From NCBI RefSeq assembly GCF_001434255.1, contig NZ_AZEY01000090.1:317181-381180 (forward strand): 64,000 nucleotides of DNA, in the 5' to 3' direction. A program made the position numbers and the translations under genes. The notes below the pieces were generated by a model. The model had not been told where the DNA came from, searched no databases, and saw only the letters and a list, made by a program, of their open reading frames with translations. Shown piece after piece: positions 45,172 through 55,168 of this stretch. How positions within the stretch are numbered: position 1 is the first letter of the stretch; the number at the start of each line of letters is the position of its first letter. Source of the stretch: Lentilactobacillus diolivorans DSM 14421. GTDB lineage: Bacteria > Bacillota > Bacilli > Lactobacillales > Lactobacillaceae.

Positions 45172-45771
45172 ATGACTATTAGATACCCAAACGGCAATCA
45201 ATTTTACGAACAACCAGCCTCTTCGAATGATCATAATGACACCATCAACTTTTCCAATCGAGGGATGACTTTGGAAGATGAGATCAATAAAAGCAATTCA
45301 TATTATCTTAGAAATGAGATTGCTGTCATTCACAAAAAGCCAACCCCAATTCAGATTGTGTCAGTTGACTACCCCAAACGGAGTGCTGCCCGAATTAAGG
45401 AAGCTTATTTTCGAAAAGCGTCCACGACTGACTATAATGGTGTGTATCATGGTTATTATATCGACTTTGACGCAAAAGAAACCAAGAACAAAACATCTTT
45501 TCCTTTAAAAAACTTTCATAAACATCAGGTCGAACATATGAGACAATGTCTAAAGCAACAAGGAATTTGTTTTGCTATTATCAAATTTGTCAATGATCAA
45601 TCGGTATTTGTCTTGAGAGCCTCAACGTTAATCACATACTGGGACAGACAAGCGACTGGCGGCCGTAAATCAATTCCCAGATCAGTGATTGAAAAACGAG
45701 GATTTCCCATCCACTACCGAATCAATCCGCTACTCCCTTATTTAAGTGCGGTTGATTTAATGATTGACTAA
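45172..45771 (+). CDS. recU: Holliday junction resolvase RecU
   Basis: A 199-residue nuclease that cuts Holliday junctions in Gram-positive bacteria. The metal site is seen in YIDFDAKETKNKTSFPL (Asp, Glu and Lys), with SAARIKEAYFRKAS (stalk region) before it. The N terminus MTIRYPNGNQFYEQP fits the family. It is 18 bp before pbp1A, the conserved recU-ponA pair. Confidence 0.94.
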   Translation: MTIRYPNGNQFYEQPASSNDHNDTINFSNRGMTLEDEINKSNSYYLRNEIAVIHKKPTPIQIVSVDYPKRSAARIKEAYFRKASTTDYNGVYHGYYIDFDAKETKNKTSFPLKNFHKHQVEHMRQCLKQQGICFAIIKFVNDQSVFVLRASTLITYWDRQATGGRKSIPRSVIEKRGFPIHYRINPLLPYLSAVDLMID

Positions 45772-45789
45772 ATTACGAAGGAGAAATCA

Positions 45790-48135
45790 ATGTCAAAGAA
45801 TAGTCCTCAACAAACCCGTGCTGATATGAGACGTGGGCGTCAGTTCACCAAAAAGAAAAAGGGACCGTTTCGAAGAATCATCAAGATTATTTTAAGTTTA
45901 TTCGTTCTCGCATTTCTTTTTGGCGCTGGTTTATTTACCTACTACGCTTCGAGTTCCCCACGTATTACTCGCTCAGCACTTTCTAGTGATAACTCTACTA
46001 AGTTTTACGATGCCAGCGGAAAAGTTATCTCCAGGCTTGGTAGTCAGAATCGTGATTACGTTAAATCAAATAAAATTCCTAAAACACTAAAACAAGCGGT
46101 GGTTTCGATTGAAGATCGTCGTTTTTATAAACATCATGGTGTTGACCCCATTCGAATTATTGGAGCGGCGATTTCAAACGTTTCCGGTTCTTCCCTTGGG
46201 ATGCAGGGTGGTAGCACCTTAACCCAGCAATTAGTGAAGTTGTCTGTTTTTTCTACTGCAGCTAGTGACCGGACATTGAAGCGGAAAGCTCAGGAAGCCT
46301 GGTTGGCAATTCAAGTTGAAAATCATTATTCGAAAGCGCAGATTTTGGAATTTTATATTAACAAGGTTTACATGGGTAATGGTGTTTACGGGATGCAAAC
46401 TGCCGCCGAGTATTATTATAATAAAACACTTGAAAAACTCACGTTACCGGAATTGGCACAACTTGCAGGAATGCCTCAATCACCAGTTGCTTATAACCCA
46501 TATAAGTACCCGACGTATGCCACAAAACGACGTGATGAAGTATTGGATGCCATGGTCAAAACCAAGGCTATTACGCAGGCTCAAGCGCAACAAGCTAAGA
46601 ATACCAGTGTCAAATCTGGTTTAACCAAAACACATTCACGGACGCAAACTTCGGCCAAAACTTCAAAATATATTGACGCTTATTTAAAACAGACAATTGA
46701 AGAATTACGTGGAAAAGGATATAAGCCCAATAGTGGGTTGAAAGTTTATACAAACCTTGATTTAAGCGCACAAAAGAAGCTTTACCAAGTTTCCAATAAT
46801 GATCCAAGTATTCTTTATCCAAGTAAGAGGTTCCAAGTGGGCGCAACGATTGTAAACGTTAATAACGGTAAGGTGGTTGCTATGCAGGGTGGTCGTAAAG
46901 CCAAGGTTGCTTTTGGGTTAAATCGGGCAGTTCAAACCGGCCGGTCAACTGGTTCAACGGCCAAACCGGTAATGGATTATGGACCAGCCGTTCAATATCT
47001 GAAGTACCCGACCTATCAGCCGGTTAAAGATACCCCGTATGTTTACCCCGGAACTGACAAATCTGTCATGGATTTTGATAACAAATATCAAGGGACAATG
47101 ACAATGCGTAAAGCGTTGGTTGAGTCGCGGAATATCCCGGCAATTCGCACTTTGGAAAACGTTGGGGTTTCAAAGGCAACTGGCTTCCTGAAAAATCTGG
47201 GAATGACCTTCAAAAAACCGTTGGAACTACAAAATGGCATTGGTTTATATGTTTCGTCTCAACAATTAGCCGCTGCTTACGCAGCATTTTCAAATGGCGG
47301 AACGTATTACAAACCCTATTTGATTAATAAGATTGTCCAAGCAAATGGTGTTTCACGAACGTATCATAAACAAGGTAAGCGAGCAATGTCTCCTGCCACT
47401 GCGTTTATGATTACCAATATGTTAAAGGGCGTTATGACAGATGCTAATGGATCAGGAACAGCTGCCAAAGTTTCCGGCTTGTATGAGGCTGGTAAAACCG
47501 GAACGACGCAGTATCCAGATGACTATATTAATAAGGTACCGGCTGACTCATCAATGGACTCGTGGTTCTCTGGATACACGCGAAACTATTCACTAGCCAT
47601 TTGGACAGGATATGATCATCAGTTTAAAGCAGATTCGTACATCACCCCTGCTCAAACAGATATTGCTCAACAAATATATAAATCGGTTATGGGATATATT
47701 TCTCAAAACAAGCCCAACACTGATTGGACGAAGCCAAGTGACGTTGTTGCTACCAATCGTGGTGGCACAACGGAATATTATGTTGCCGGTTATCCTGGTG
47801 TTGGTACTGATAATACGGCTCAGGCAGCTGGCAGCTACTCAGTTGAAGGCAGCTCAAGTTCCGATAATACCGTTGTGACGCAACCTAGAAGTGACAACAC
47901 TCGTAGGAGTGAAAGTTCAACAGAGTCATCCGAGTCAACACCAACCACACAACAGCCAGGTGGTGACGGTGGCTCCAACAATGATCGAGATTCCAGCTCA
48001 ACGACGTCGAGTTCAAGTAGCCAAAGTGATACTAGTTCTTCCAGTTCATCTAGTAATACGGCTAGTTCGTCATCAAGTAACGATAGTGGCAACTCCAATC
48101 AAACAGACAATAATGGCGGTAATAACCAGCCTTAA
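45790..48135 (+). CDS. ponA: Class A penicillin-binding protein (PBP1A type)
   Basis: A 781-residue bifunctional peptidoglycan synthase. A basic cytoplasmic N terminus and one membrane anchor (residues 29-52) come first. The glycosyltransferase domain has VSIEDRRFYKHHGVDPIRI and GGSTLTQQLVK. The transpeptidase domain has the SxxK motif in GSTAKPVMDY, and KTGTT near residue 577. The last 85 residues or so are a Ser/Thr/Asn/Gly-rich disordered tail. AGGAGAA precedes ATG. GpsB, encoded 1.4 kb away, is a likely regulator. Confidence 0.95.
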   Translation: MSKNSPQQTRADMRRGRQFTKKKKGPFRRIIKIILSLFVLAFLFGAGLFTYYASSSPRITRSALSSDNSTKFYDASGKVISRLGSQNRDYVKSNKIPKTLKQAVVSIEDRRFYKHHGVDPIRIIGAAISNVSGSSLGMQGGSTLTQQLVKLSVFSTAASDRTLKRKAQEAWLAIQVENHYSKAQILEFYINKVYMGNGVYGMQTAAEYYYNKTLEKLTLPELAQLAGMPQSPVAYNPYKYPTYATKRRDEVLDAMVKTKAITQAQAQQAKNTSVKSGLTKTHSRTQTSAKTSKYIDAYLKQTIEELRGKGYKPNSGLKVYTNLDLSAQKKLYQVSNNDPSILYPSKRFQVGATIVNVNNGKVVAMQGGRKAKVAFGLNRAVQTGRSTGSTAKPVMDYGPAVQYLKYPTYQPVKDTPYVYPGTDKSVMDFDNKYQGTMTMRKALVESRNIPAIRTLENVGVSKATGFLKNLGMTFKKPLELQNGIGLYVSSQQLAAAYAAFSNGGTYYKPYLINKIVQANGVSRTYHKQGKRAMSPATAFMITNMLKGVMTDANGSGTAAKVSGLYEAGKTGTTQYPDDYINKVPADSSMDSWFSGYTRNYSLAIWTGYDHQFKADSYITPAQTDIAQQIYKSVMGYISQNKPNTDWTKPSDVVATNRGGTTEYYVAGYPGVGTDNTAQAAGSYSVEGSSSSDNTVVTQPRSDNTRRSESSTESSESTPTTQQPGGDGGSNNDRDSSSTTSSSSSQSDTSSSSSSSNTASSSSSNDSGNSNQTDNNGGNNQP

Positions 48136-48156
48136 CTAATTGCGCTGGTTAGTTGT

Positions 48157-48211
48157 AAAAAGGGTTCGAAACAATTGTGGGATATACTCACAATTGTTTC
48201 GAACCCTTTTT
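48157..48211. terminator. Bidirectional terminator between pbp1A and dnaD
   Basis: AAAAAGGGTTCGAAACAATT with GTG (48157-48179) is the exact reverse complement of 48189-48211, a 23-bp perfect stem with a 9-nt loop. Both flanking genes converge on it. Confidence 0.93.
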
Positions 48212-48261
48212 ATAACTATCTTTTAGATAATTAGTAATTGCCAACAAAATCATAAGGCAGT

Positions 48262-48975
48262 TTACTGTTTTGTCAAATCAATGAATGGAATCTCTGGCCC
48301 ATCATAATGGTCGTCAGGACTGTCGGTTTTTCGATTTGATTGGCTTCGTTTTTGAAGATAAGTTTGGATTTGTTGAGGAGACCTTAGCTTGTTATGTTGC
48401 CAATTGCCAAGAATTCGATCCATATATTTCAAATTATAAACTTGACTGAGCACGGCTTCTTTCAAAGCTAGTCTGATAACAGTTGGTTCAAAGTGATCAA
48501 TATCTAACCACTGGCTAATCATTTCCATCTCAAAAGGTGATAACGTCCTGCCAAATTCCTTTTCAATAGTTTCAAAAACTGTCTGGCGATCACTTTCACT
48601 AACTGGATTAGCGGATTCCGCAGTGGTTGCTTTTTTACGCGTCATAGCTGGTTTTAAAAGTGACAATTTCTCATACATTGGCGTGAAATCGTAAGCATCA
48701 ACTTGGTGCCCATCATTTGAAACTTGCGTAATTTTGGTTAACTTCTTTTCAATCATCTTATGAAATATGTCAAACAACCGTTGTTTGGGATAACCTGTTT
48801 GAACTTGGAGATGATCAATTTCAGGCATTGGGACTGTCATCGTGTGTTGGCCCTTAATCAGAATGTAAATAAATAATTCTTCACTGCTGACACCAATTCG
48901 ATGGTAATTGGCGAGCAGGTAGTTCGTGATTGTTGTCTGACCATCACTGAGAATTTCGTGTGTATAATCGTCCAA
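48262..48975 (-). CDS. dnaD: Replication initiation protein DnaD
   Basis: A 237-residue primosome component in low-GC Gram-positives. It has an N-terminal winged-helix domain (about 1-115) and a C-terminal DnaD domain (about 130-205) ending with the motif YNLKYMDRILGNWQHNKL. It starts at 48975, 26 bp after asnS in the same direction. In Bacillus nth follows dnaD; here no nth gene is present, and the convergent terminator follows directly. Confidence 0.92.
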   Translation of the reverse strand: MDDYTHEILSDGQTTITNYLLANYHRIGVSSEELFIYILIKGQHTMTVPMPEIDHLQVQTGYPKQRLFDIFHKMIEKKLTKITQVSNDGHQVDAYDFTPMYEKLSLLKPAMTRKKATTAESANPVSESDRQTVFETIEKEFGRTLSPFEMEMISQWLDIDHFEPTVIRLALKEAVLSQVYNLKYMDRILGNWQHNKLRSPQQIQTYLQKRSQSNRKTDSPDDHYDGPEIPFIDLTKQ

Positions 48976-49000
48976 AGAAATCCCCCTTCCTAATGGATCA

Positions 49001-50296
49001 TTAAGGATAAATTCGATTTAGCAAACGTGGAAATGGAATTGTTTCACGGACGTGATCTTCATGCGTAATCCAAGTTAAAGCCCGTTCAAGACCCAAACCA
49101 AAGCCAGCATGAGGGACACTACCAAATTTGCGTAAATCAAGATACCAAGAATATTCCTTGGGGTCTAAACCAGCTTTAACAACTTGATCATATAGATAGT
49201 CATAGTCCACTGCCCGTTCAGAACCACCAATAATTTCACCGTACCCTTCCGGTGCTAGTAAATCTGCACAAATGACAACATCATCGCGAGTTGGATGTGG
49301 TTTCATGTAAAATGGTTTGATCGCTTTAGGGTAATTCAAAACGAAGACTGGCTGATTAAAGTGATCGGCGAGAAAAGTTTCTTCGGGTGAACCAAAGTCG
49401 GCGCCCCAAGAAATATCAAAATCGTTCTTCTTAAGTAGATCAATTGCTTCGTCGTAACTGATTCGCGGATAAGGTAGAATGGTATATTTCTTGAGAACAT
49501 CAATGTCTCGATCCAGTGTCTTTAATTCCATTTTACAATTTTGGATGACTCTTGAAACTAAATAAGCGATATAGCGTTCCTGAATGTCCAAACTTTCTTC
49601 TTGGTGCATAAAGGCCATTTCGGGTTCAATCATCCAAAATTCAATTAAGTGGCGTCGCGTTTTAGACTTTTCAGCCCGAAAAGTTGGCCCGAATGAGAAG
49701 ACTTTTCCAAAAGCTTCGGCCCCTGCTTCTTCATATAGTTGCCCACTTTGAGATAAGTAAGCATCCCGATCAAAGTATTCTGTATGGAATAAATCCGTTG
49801 TTCCTTCAGGCGCACTACCAGTTAAAATAGGAGCATCAAATTTAACGAATCCTTCACTGTAAAAGAAATCAAAGGTTGCTTTAATGACTTCGTTTCGAAT
49901 CCGCATAACTGCATGGGGACGACTTGAACGCAGCCAAAGATGGCGATGATCCATCAAAAAATCAATACCATGTTCTTTGGGTGTAATGGGATAATCATGT
50001 GATTCAGAAATCACATCAATGGTTTCAACCTCAATTTCATAGCCGAATTTTGAACGGCTATCTTCATGAATAATGCCAGTAACCCACATACTTGTTTCTT
50101 GCTTGACCTCTTTAGCAATTTCAAATGTTTCGGCAGCCACGTTATTTTTAACTACAACACCTTGGAAAAAGGCGGTTCCGTCACGTAGCTGTAAAAATGC
50201 AATTTTACCACTTGAACGTTTATTGGTTAACCAAACGCCAATTTTAACTTTTTCGTTAACGTATTTTGGTGCGTCAACCATATTAATTTGTTTCAA
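49001..50296 (-). CDS. asnS: Asparaginyl-tRNA synthetase
   Basis: A class II synthetase of about 431 residues that charges tRNA-Asn. It has an N-terminal OB anticodon domain ([29 protein letters not shown]), motif 2 [25 protein letters not shown], and motif 3 [16 protein letters not shown] 50302 is too near the ribosome site GGAGGG (50304-50309); TTG 50296 has 7-nt spacing and is preferred. The start overlaps the end of the aminotransferase gene, so translation is coupled and Asp/Asn metabolism is linked with charging. Confidence 0.96.
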   Translation of the reverse strand: MKQINMVDAPKYVNEKVKIGVWLTNKRSSGKIAFLQLRDGTAFFQGVVVKNNVAAETFEIAKEVKQETSMWVTGIIHEDSRSKFGYEIEVETIDVISESHDYPITPKEHGIDFLMDHRHLWLRSSRPHAVMRIRNEVIKATFDFFYSEGFVKFDAPILTGSAPEGTTDLFHTEYFDRDAYLSQSGQLYEEAGAEAFGKVFSFGPTFRAEKSKTRRHLIEFWMIEPEMAFMHQEESLDIQERYIAYLVSRVIQNCKMELKTLDRDIDVLKKYTILPYPRISYDEAIDLLKKNDFDISWGADFGSPEETFLADHFNQPVFVLNYPKAIKPFYMKPHPTRDDVVICADLLAPEGYGEIIGGSERAVDYDYLYDQVVKAGLDPKEYSWYLDLRKFGSVPHAGFGLGLERALTWITHEDHVRETIPFPRLLNRIYP

Positions 50297-51503
50297 TCCC
50301 AATCCCTCCAGAAACTTGTTTTTCTAAAAATTGATTCATAAACTTATCAATTCTGGCAACAGCAGTTTTCAAATCTGCTAAACTTGCTGCGTAGCTTAAA
50401 CGTAAATAGCCAGGCAGACCAAATGCATCACCATCAACAACGGCAACATGAGCTTCGTTTAACAGTAACTTAACAAATTCAGCAGAAGAACTAACCCCAG
50501 CTAATTTCATTGCTTCAGTAATTCTTGGAAATAAATAAAAGGCACCCTCTGGTTTGACAGCAACATCAAACCCCGGGATCTTTTGAACGAGTGGATAGAT
50601 TGTGTTTAGCCGATTTTCAAATGCTTGACGCATTCTTTCGGCATCTGATTGATCAGATCTTAATGCAGCGATTGCCGCATACTGACTTACCGTTGCCGGG
50701 TTGCCGGTTGAATGTGATAGCACTGAATTAACTCGCTGAATTAATTCGGAGTTACCTGCAATATAACCAATTCGCCAGCCGGTCATTGAATAAGTTTTCG
50801 AAACGCCGCTCACTAAAATTGTGTTAGCCGCAATGTCACCGCCTAACTGAACTGGTGAATAGAACCGATTTTGATTATAAACCAGTTTACCGTAAATATC
50901 ATCAGTGATCATGATGATTTGATGATTAACGGCCCAATCGCCGATTGTTTTTAAATCGGCTTCGGAGTAAACAGTTCCGGTTGGGTTTTGTGGTGTATTG
51001 ATGATTAATAATTTCGTTGTGGCTGTGACGGCTTGATCAAGGGAAACTGTGGTTATTTTAAAGTTTCGGTCTGTATCAACCATGACCGGAGTTGCTCCGG
51101 CCAGTTTGACTTGTTCATGATAGCTAACCCAGCTAGGCTTCGGTAGCAACACTTCATCACCTTGTTCGACTAAAACCTGCATTAAAACATAGAGCGCCAT
51201 TTTTGCACCAGTTGTCACACTAATTTGGGCCGTATCATAGTGAATATCATAATCAGTTTGAATTCGATCGGCAATGGCCTGCTTCAATTCCGGCAAACCG
51301 CTAGCTGGGGTATAGAAACTGGTTTTACCATTTTTAATCGCAGTAATGGCCTCATTATCAATTGTCGTTGGTGTTGTGAAATCTGGTTCACCAATCCCCA
51401 AATTAATCACGTCAATCCCATTTCGAATCATTTTTTTGGCTTGACTTGAAACTTGGATAGTTGCTGAAGGTGTCACCTGCATGGCTCTTTTGGAAAATTT
51501 CAT
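50283..51503 (-). CDS. aspB: Pyridoxal-phosphate aspartate aminotransferase
   Basis: A 406-residue class I aminotransferase interconverting aspartate and oxaloacetate. The PLP Lys is in [16 protein letters not shown], with [24 protein letters not shown] and the start block [11 protein letters not shown]. It follows tseB by 19 bp and overlaps asnS by 14 bp. The dinG-tseB-aspB-asnS-dnaD order is conserved from Bacillus. Narrower substrate choice is not visible from sequence. Confidence 0.92.
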   Translation of the reverse strand: MKFSKRAMQVTPSATIQVSSQAKKMIRNGIDVINLGIGEPDFTTPTTIDNEAITAIKNGKTSFYTPASGLPELKQAIADRIQTDYDIHYDTAQISVTTGAKMALYVLMQVLVEQGDEVLLPKPSWVSYHEQVKLAGATPVMVDTDRNFKITTVSLDQAVTATTKLLIINTPQNPTGTVYSEADLKTIGDWAVNHQIIMITDDIYGKLVYNQNRFYSPVQLGGDIAANTILVSGVSKTYSMTGWRIGYIAGNSELIQRVNSVLSHSTGNPATVSQYAAIAALRSDQSDAERMRQAFENRLNTIYPLVQKIPGFDVAVKPEGAFYLFPRITEAMKLAGVSSSAEFVKLLLNEAHVAVVDGDAFGLPGYLRLSYAASLADLKTAVARIDKFMNQFLEKQVSGGIGIETN

Positions 51504-51522
51504 GGTTCAATCCTTTCATTTA

Positions 51523-52029
51523 CTAAATATTTTCAATTAATTTTTTTACGGTTCCAGTCTTAAAAGATAAAGTGGCATAGCACAGGTTGCTCTTTGAATT
51601 TAAATAGCTGACAACCCAATACGGTTTGTTCTTAATCAAAGTCAAACTGATACTATTGATCTTCTTTGGTTGCTTGGTTTGCACAATCAAGCTTCGAATT
51701 CGTTGTTCGCTCAGTCCACTACTCTGGTCGACAACTGTTACGTTACCTCCCCTTTTGGCAACGATGACATAGATGGGCTTTCGCTTGTTTGTGGTACCGG
51801 CCACAGAATAGTAAGTCTTGCCAAGGTTGGAAGCATAAAATGCCTGGACGGTTTTAAGATCAGCATATTTTTTGGCCAATGTTACTGTCTGATTTCTAGC
51901 GGTCACCATTGGTTTTTGAGCCTCATGAAGGACGACAAATCCTGCAAATAATAAGATTAGAATCACTAGGGTGATTATCCAGGAAACTTTTACTTTCGAT
52001 TGCTTTTTTATTCGACGTTGCCTTTGCAT
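51523..52029 (-). CDS. tseB: TseB/YpmB membrane protein (DUF5590)
   Basis: A 168-residue protein with a basic start, a single membrane segment (about residues 15-34) and an extracellular PepSY-like domain. Motifs fit YpmB: FYASNLGKTYYSVAGT and PYWVVSYLNSKSNLCYATLSFKTG. Bacillus TseB is reported to interact with PBP2A in cell elongation. It sits between dinG and aspB as in Bacillus. Confidence 0.85.
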   Translation of the reverse strand: MQRQRRIKKQSKVKVSWIITLVILILLFAGFVVLHEAQKPMVTARNQTVTLAKKYADLKTVQAFYASNLGKTYYSVAGTTNKRKPIYVIVAKRGGNVTVVDQSSGLSEQRIRSLIVQTKQPKKINSISLTLIKNKPYWVVSYLNSKSNLCYATLSFKTGTVKKLIENI

Positions 52030-52122
52030 AGTGTTGCTGTCCTTTCATTTCAAAGTTACTTTCAATTATAGCAAATAAGTCATTCACAAAAAGTTAAGTC
52101 TCATTTAAGTGTCTGGGTTATT

Positions 52123-54972
52123 TCATTTTTTAAAGTCAACGTGAGTGTGGAAAAAATTTACCATATCAAAAATGCAATCATCAATTGATCCCGTCACGAG
52201 TGGAATTTCATTCCGAAGGTTTGCTAAAATTGTTTCACCATAGCGTTTGGTTAACAACCGTGGATCTAAAATAAAGATGGTGCCGTAATCGTCCTTGGTT
52301 CGAAGCAAGCGGCCAATCCCCTGGCGCAAGCGGAGCGTTGCTTTAGGCAAAGTAATGCTATAAAATGGATTTTTCCCCCTGCCGCGCTCGATTGAATAAA
52401 GCGCATGATTATAGGGATCGGCTGGCGTATCAAACGGTAACTGGGCAACAATCAAATTTTCCAACAGATTTTTCGGAAAGTCAACGCCCTGCCAAAAGGT
52501 ATTAGCACCAAGCAAAATTGCGGGCTCATGATGAATGAACTGCTTGCTTATTTTAGCTGCTGTTCCGTGAACCCCTTGAGCTAATACGAAGTGGGTTGCA
52601 GTAAAGCCGGTTTCTTGCAACCAGCGATATGTTTTTTCAATTGCTTGCAGTGAATTGAACAAGACGAGTGTCTGGCGTGGTTCGTTTTCAAAAATTGTCG
52701 CAATGTTTTCGGCAACCTTCTTTAGATAACGATCTGCATTGGTTGTAAAAATGTGATCGTCATCACTTACCAAGTAAATTCGAGCTTGATTTTGAGGATC
52801 AAAATCACTTTTTAGTCGTTTGACCACGGCATGCTTACGATCAATCCCGAGAAGGTCATAAATGAATCTTGATCGTCGTGACGGAAAAATAGTAGCACCA
52901 GTGAACGTAACTGGTTCAAAAGCATCATAAATGTTTTCGTTTAAATACGTTTCGGTTTTTAAGATTCCCTGGTTGAGTGACAAGCTATTGACATCTTTAA
53001 CGTGATTAATGGTGATCCAGGTGACATGTTGGTCAATGGATTGATCATCCATATCAAGAATCTCCAGCATTTGGTTTAGCTGCTCAGACAGTTGATTGTA
53101 ATTCTCGAAAAATGTATAGATGCCAGAAAAATCTTGATCAGTAAAGGCATCTACATTTCTGTTGATTTCGGTGTTTAATTGCGTGATTAGTCCGTCAATG
53201 GCTTCTTGTGTGCGGCGCAAGCGATCAATTGTGGGATGGTTACCCTTAATGATCGACTTCATCTCGTTAATGGGAATGAGACGCTCAAAAAAACTGATGT
53301 TTTTATGGAGCTGTTTGTTTCGCACGGCTTTTTCAAACATGGTTTGGATCAAGCCGGTAATAATCTGCTTAACCTGACCCAATTGACCGCTTAATTGATC
53401 TGCCAGACTATCCAAAGTGATATTGCCAACCAAGACTTCATGAATCGAGCCGTCGTGTTCTTGGTTCATACTAGCCAAAATTCGGTTAACTGAGGTCATG
53501 ATTGTTAATGGTTTAATGGTTGCCTGATTATTTTTGATGGCTGTTTCAGCAAACTGCTGGGTTTCGTCAATTAACAAGTAAGGTTTAACCGGCATTGACT
53601 TAAAGAACTGCCAGTTTTTGATTAAGTAACTGTGATTAACAATAATAAACTCGGCGGATTTGGCTTTGCGAAGGTTATACCGTAAAAAATCGTCCTCATA
53701 AAATGGTTCGCTTGGGTCAAGCCATTTAACACCTGTATGTTGAATTTTCCAAACAAAGGGTGTCTGCTCAACGTTTAGGTGAAGCTCGTCCAAGTCTCCA
53801 GTGGTAGTCATTGTCAGCCAAACCAAAATCTGAGCTTTCACGAAAGCTGTTTGACTGGAACTGTCAGGAACAAACAGCAGGTTGCGAAACTTGTTGAGGT
53901 CAATGTAATGTCTTGCCCCTTTTAAAATGACGCTATTAATTTTAAAAGGTAATTCGTCATTGATCATGGGGATGGTTTGGTTTTGTAGCTGAAACTGTAA
54001 GTAAGTTGTTGAGGTACTAATGACAACCGGTTTTTGTGGAGTTGCTAAATAACTAAATGGCAAGCAATAGCCTAAACTTTTACCAATGCCGGTTGGGGCT
54101 TCAATTAAGAGCGGTTTGGCTTGATGATCCTGTTGGTCGGCATAATTGTTGTAAATAAGATTCATCATCTTATTTTGTTCGGTTCGTGATTCGAGGTGGT
54201 CGGGTAAAACTGCAGCTTTCGCTTTTTTGGTTTTTGGAAACTTGGCCTTTTGACGACCGGATATATCTTCAATCGTAATTGGCTTACGTTTGCGAATGAT
54301 TAATCCCGAAGAAATTTTGAGATGTTCTGGAAGCGGCATCGTGTGTACGCGATGTCGATTGACGTCGTCAGCATCCAAAAATATCTGCATGGTATCTTGA
54401 GGTAACGGTGGATTAACGGCAATAATCTGTTCCAATGTCATTTGTGGTAATTCTTGGATTTGGTTTAGTAAAATTGTCAGTAATTTTGCGGTTGCCAAGG
54501 CATCACTATCAGCAGTGTGCGGATGTTTGTGGGTGATATTAAAATAGGAACTTAAATCTTGAAGCCGATAACTTGATAATGTTGGCAGTAAAATCTGACT
54601 TAATGTCACGGTATCAATCGCCGGAATTTGTAATTCAGGATACCCTACCCGTTGAAATTCGCCATTAAGAAACGGAAAGTCAAAATTGACGTTATGGGCA
54701 ACGAAGACAGTGTTGTTTAGCAACTGATACAGTTTGGCAGCAACTTGGTCAAACGTTGGAGCTTTTTTGAGCCGGGAATCAGAAATCCCAGTTAGCTGGG
54801 TAATCCGGTTAGGAACATCCCGTTGTGGATTAATATCGGTTACGTACGTTTTTATTATTTTGTTGTTTGTAACCAAGCAACAGCTGAACTGAATGATCCG
54901 GTTATCTTCAGAAGTCGTATCGGTACCGGTAGTTTCAATGTCAACAACAGCAAAGGTTGTTTTTAAATTCAT
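52123..54972 (-). CDS. dinG: DinG family helicase/exonuclease
   Basis: A 949-residue Gram-positive DinG. The N-terminal DEDDh exonuclease domain has VDIETTGTD, AHNVNFDFPFLNGEF and HTADSDALAT. The helicase part starts with Walker A APTGIGKSLGY. Walker B reads LLIDETQQFAE instead of the common DEAH. The C-terminal helicase motifs include LLGANTFWQGVDFPKN and RLRQGIGRLLRT. The Cys-rich iron-sulfur insert of E. coli DinG is not seen. It leads the minus-strand run dinG-tseB-aspB-asnS-dnaD. Confidence 0.93.
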   Translation of the reverse strand: MNLKTTFAVVDIETTGTDTTSEDNRIIQFSCCLVTNNKIIKTYVTDINPQRDVPNRITQLTGISDSRLKKAPTFDQVAAKLYQLLNNTVFVAHNVNFDFPFLNGEFQRVGYPELQIPAIDTVTLSQILLPTLSSYRLQDLSSYFNITHKHPHTADSDALATAKLLTILLNQIQELPQMTLEQIIAVNPPLPQDTMQIFLDADDVNRHRVHTMPLPEHLKISSGLIIRKRKPITIEDISGRQKAKFPKTKKAKAAVLPDHLESRTEQNKMMNLIYNNYADQQDHQAKPLLIEAPTGIGKSLGYCLPFSYLATPQKPVVISTSTTYLQFQLQNQTIPMINDELPFKINSVILKGARHYIDLNKFRNLLFVPDSSSQTAFVKAQILVWLTMTTTGDLDELHLNVEQTPFVWKIQHTGVKWLDPSEPFYEDDFLRYNLRKAKSAEFIIVNHSYLIKNWQFFKSMPVKPYLLIDETQQFAETAIKNNQATIKPLTIMTSVNRILASMNQEHDGSIHEVLVGNITLDSLADQLSGQLGQVKQIITGLIQTMFEKAVRNKQLHKNISFFERLIPINEMKSIIKGNHPTIDRLRRTQEAIDGLITQLNTEINRNVDAFTDQDFSGIYTFFENYNQLSEQLNQMLEILDMDDQSIDQHVTWITINHVKDVNSLSLNQGILKTETYLNENIYDAFEPVTFTGATIFPSRRSRFIYDLLGIDRKHAVVKRLKSDFDPQNQARIYLVSDDDHIFTTNADRYLKKVAENIATIFENEPRQTLVLFNSLQAIEKTYRWLQETGFTATHFVLAQGVHGTAAKISKQFIHHEPAILLGANTFWQGVDFPKNLLENLIVAQLPFDTPADPYNHALYSIERGRGKNPFYSITLPKATLRLRQGIGRLLRTKDDYGTIFILDPRLLTKRYGETILANLRNEIPLVTGSIDDCIFDMVNFFHTHVDFKK

Positions 54973-55168
54973 GTTTGTTCACCAATCTATTTATTAAATC
55001 AATTTTTTCTTTTTATGAATCATTATATTTAATAATACTACAAGCGCGTTGTGATTATCTACCGGCGTCTGTTGGCAATTTTTTATGAAACTTTAAAAAT
55101 AATAGTAAAAAGTTCTGAAATCGTTGAATTATGATAAAATTGGAATGTTTGAAAGTGAGCGGATAAGA

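Noticed and set aside
47835..48098. 87-codon minus frame rich in Leu, Ser and Glu
   Set aside because: It is the antisense of the Ser/Thr-rich tail of PBP1A and a by-product of low complexity.
50283..50330. Possible T-box leader for asnS
   Set aside because: asnS starts inside the end of the aminotransferase gene, leaving no room for a leader.
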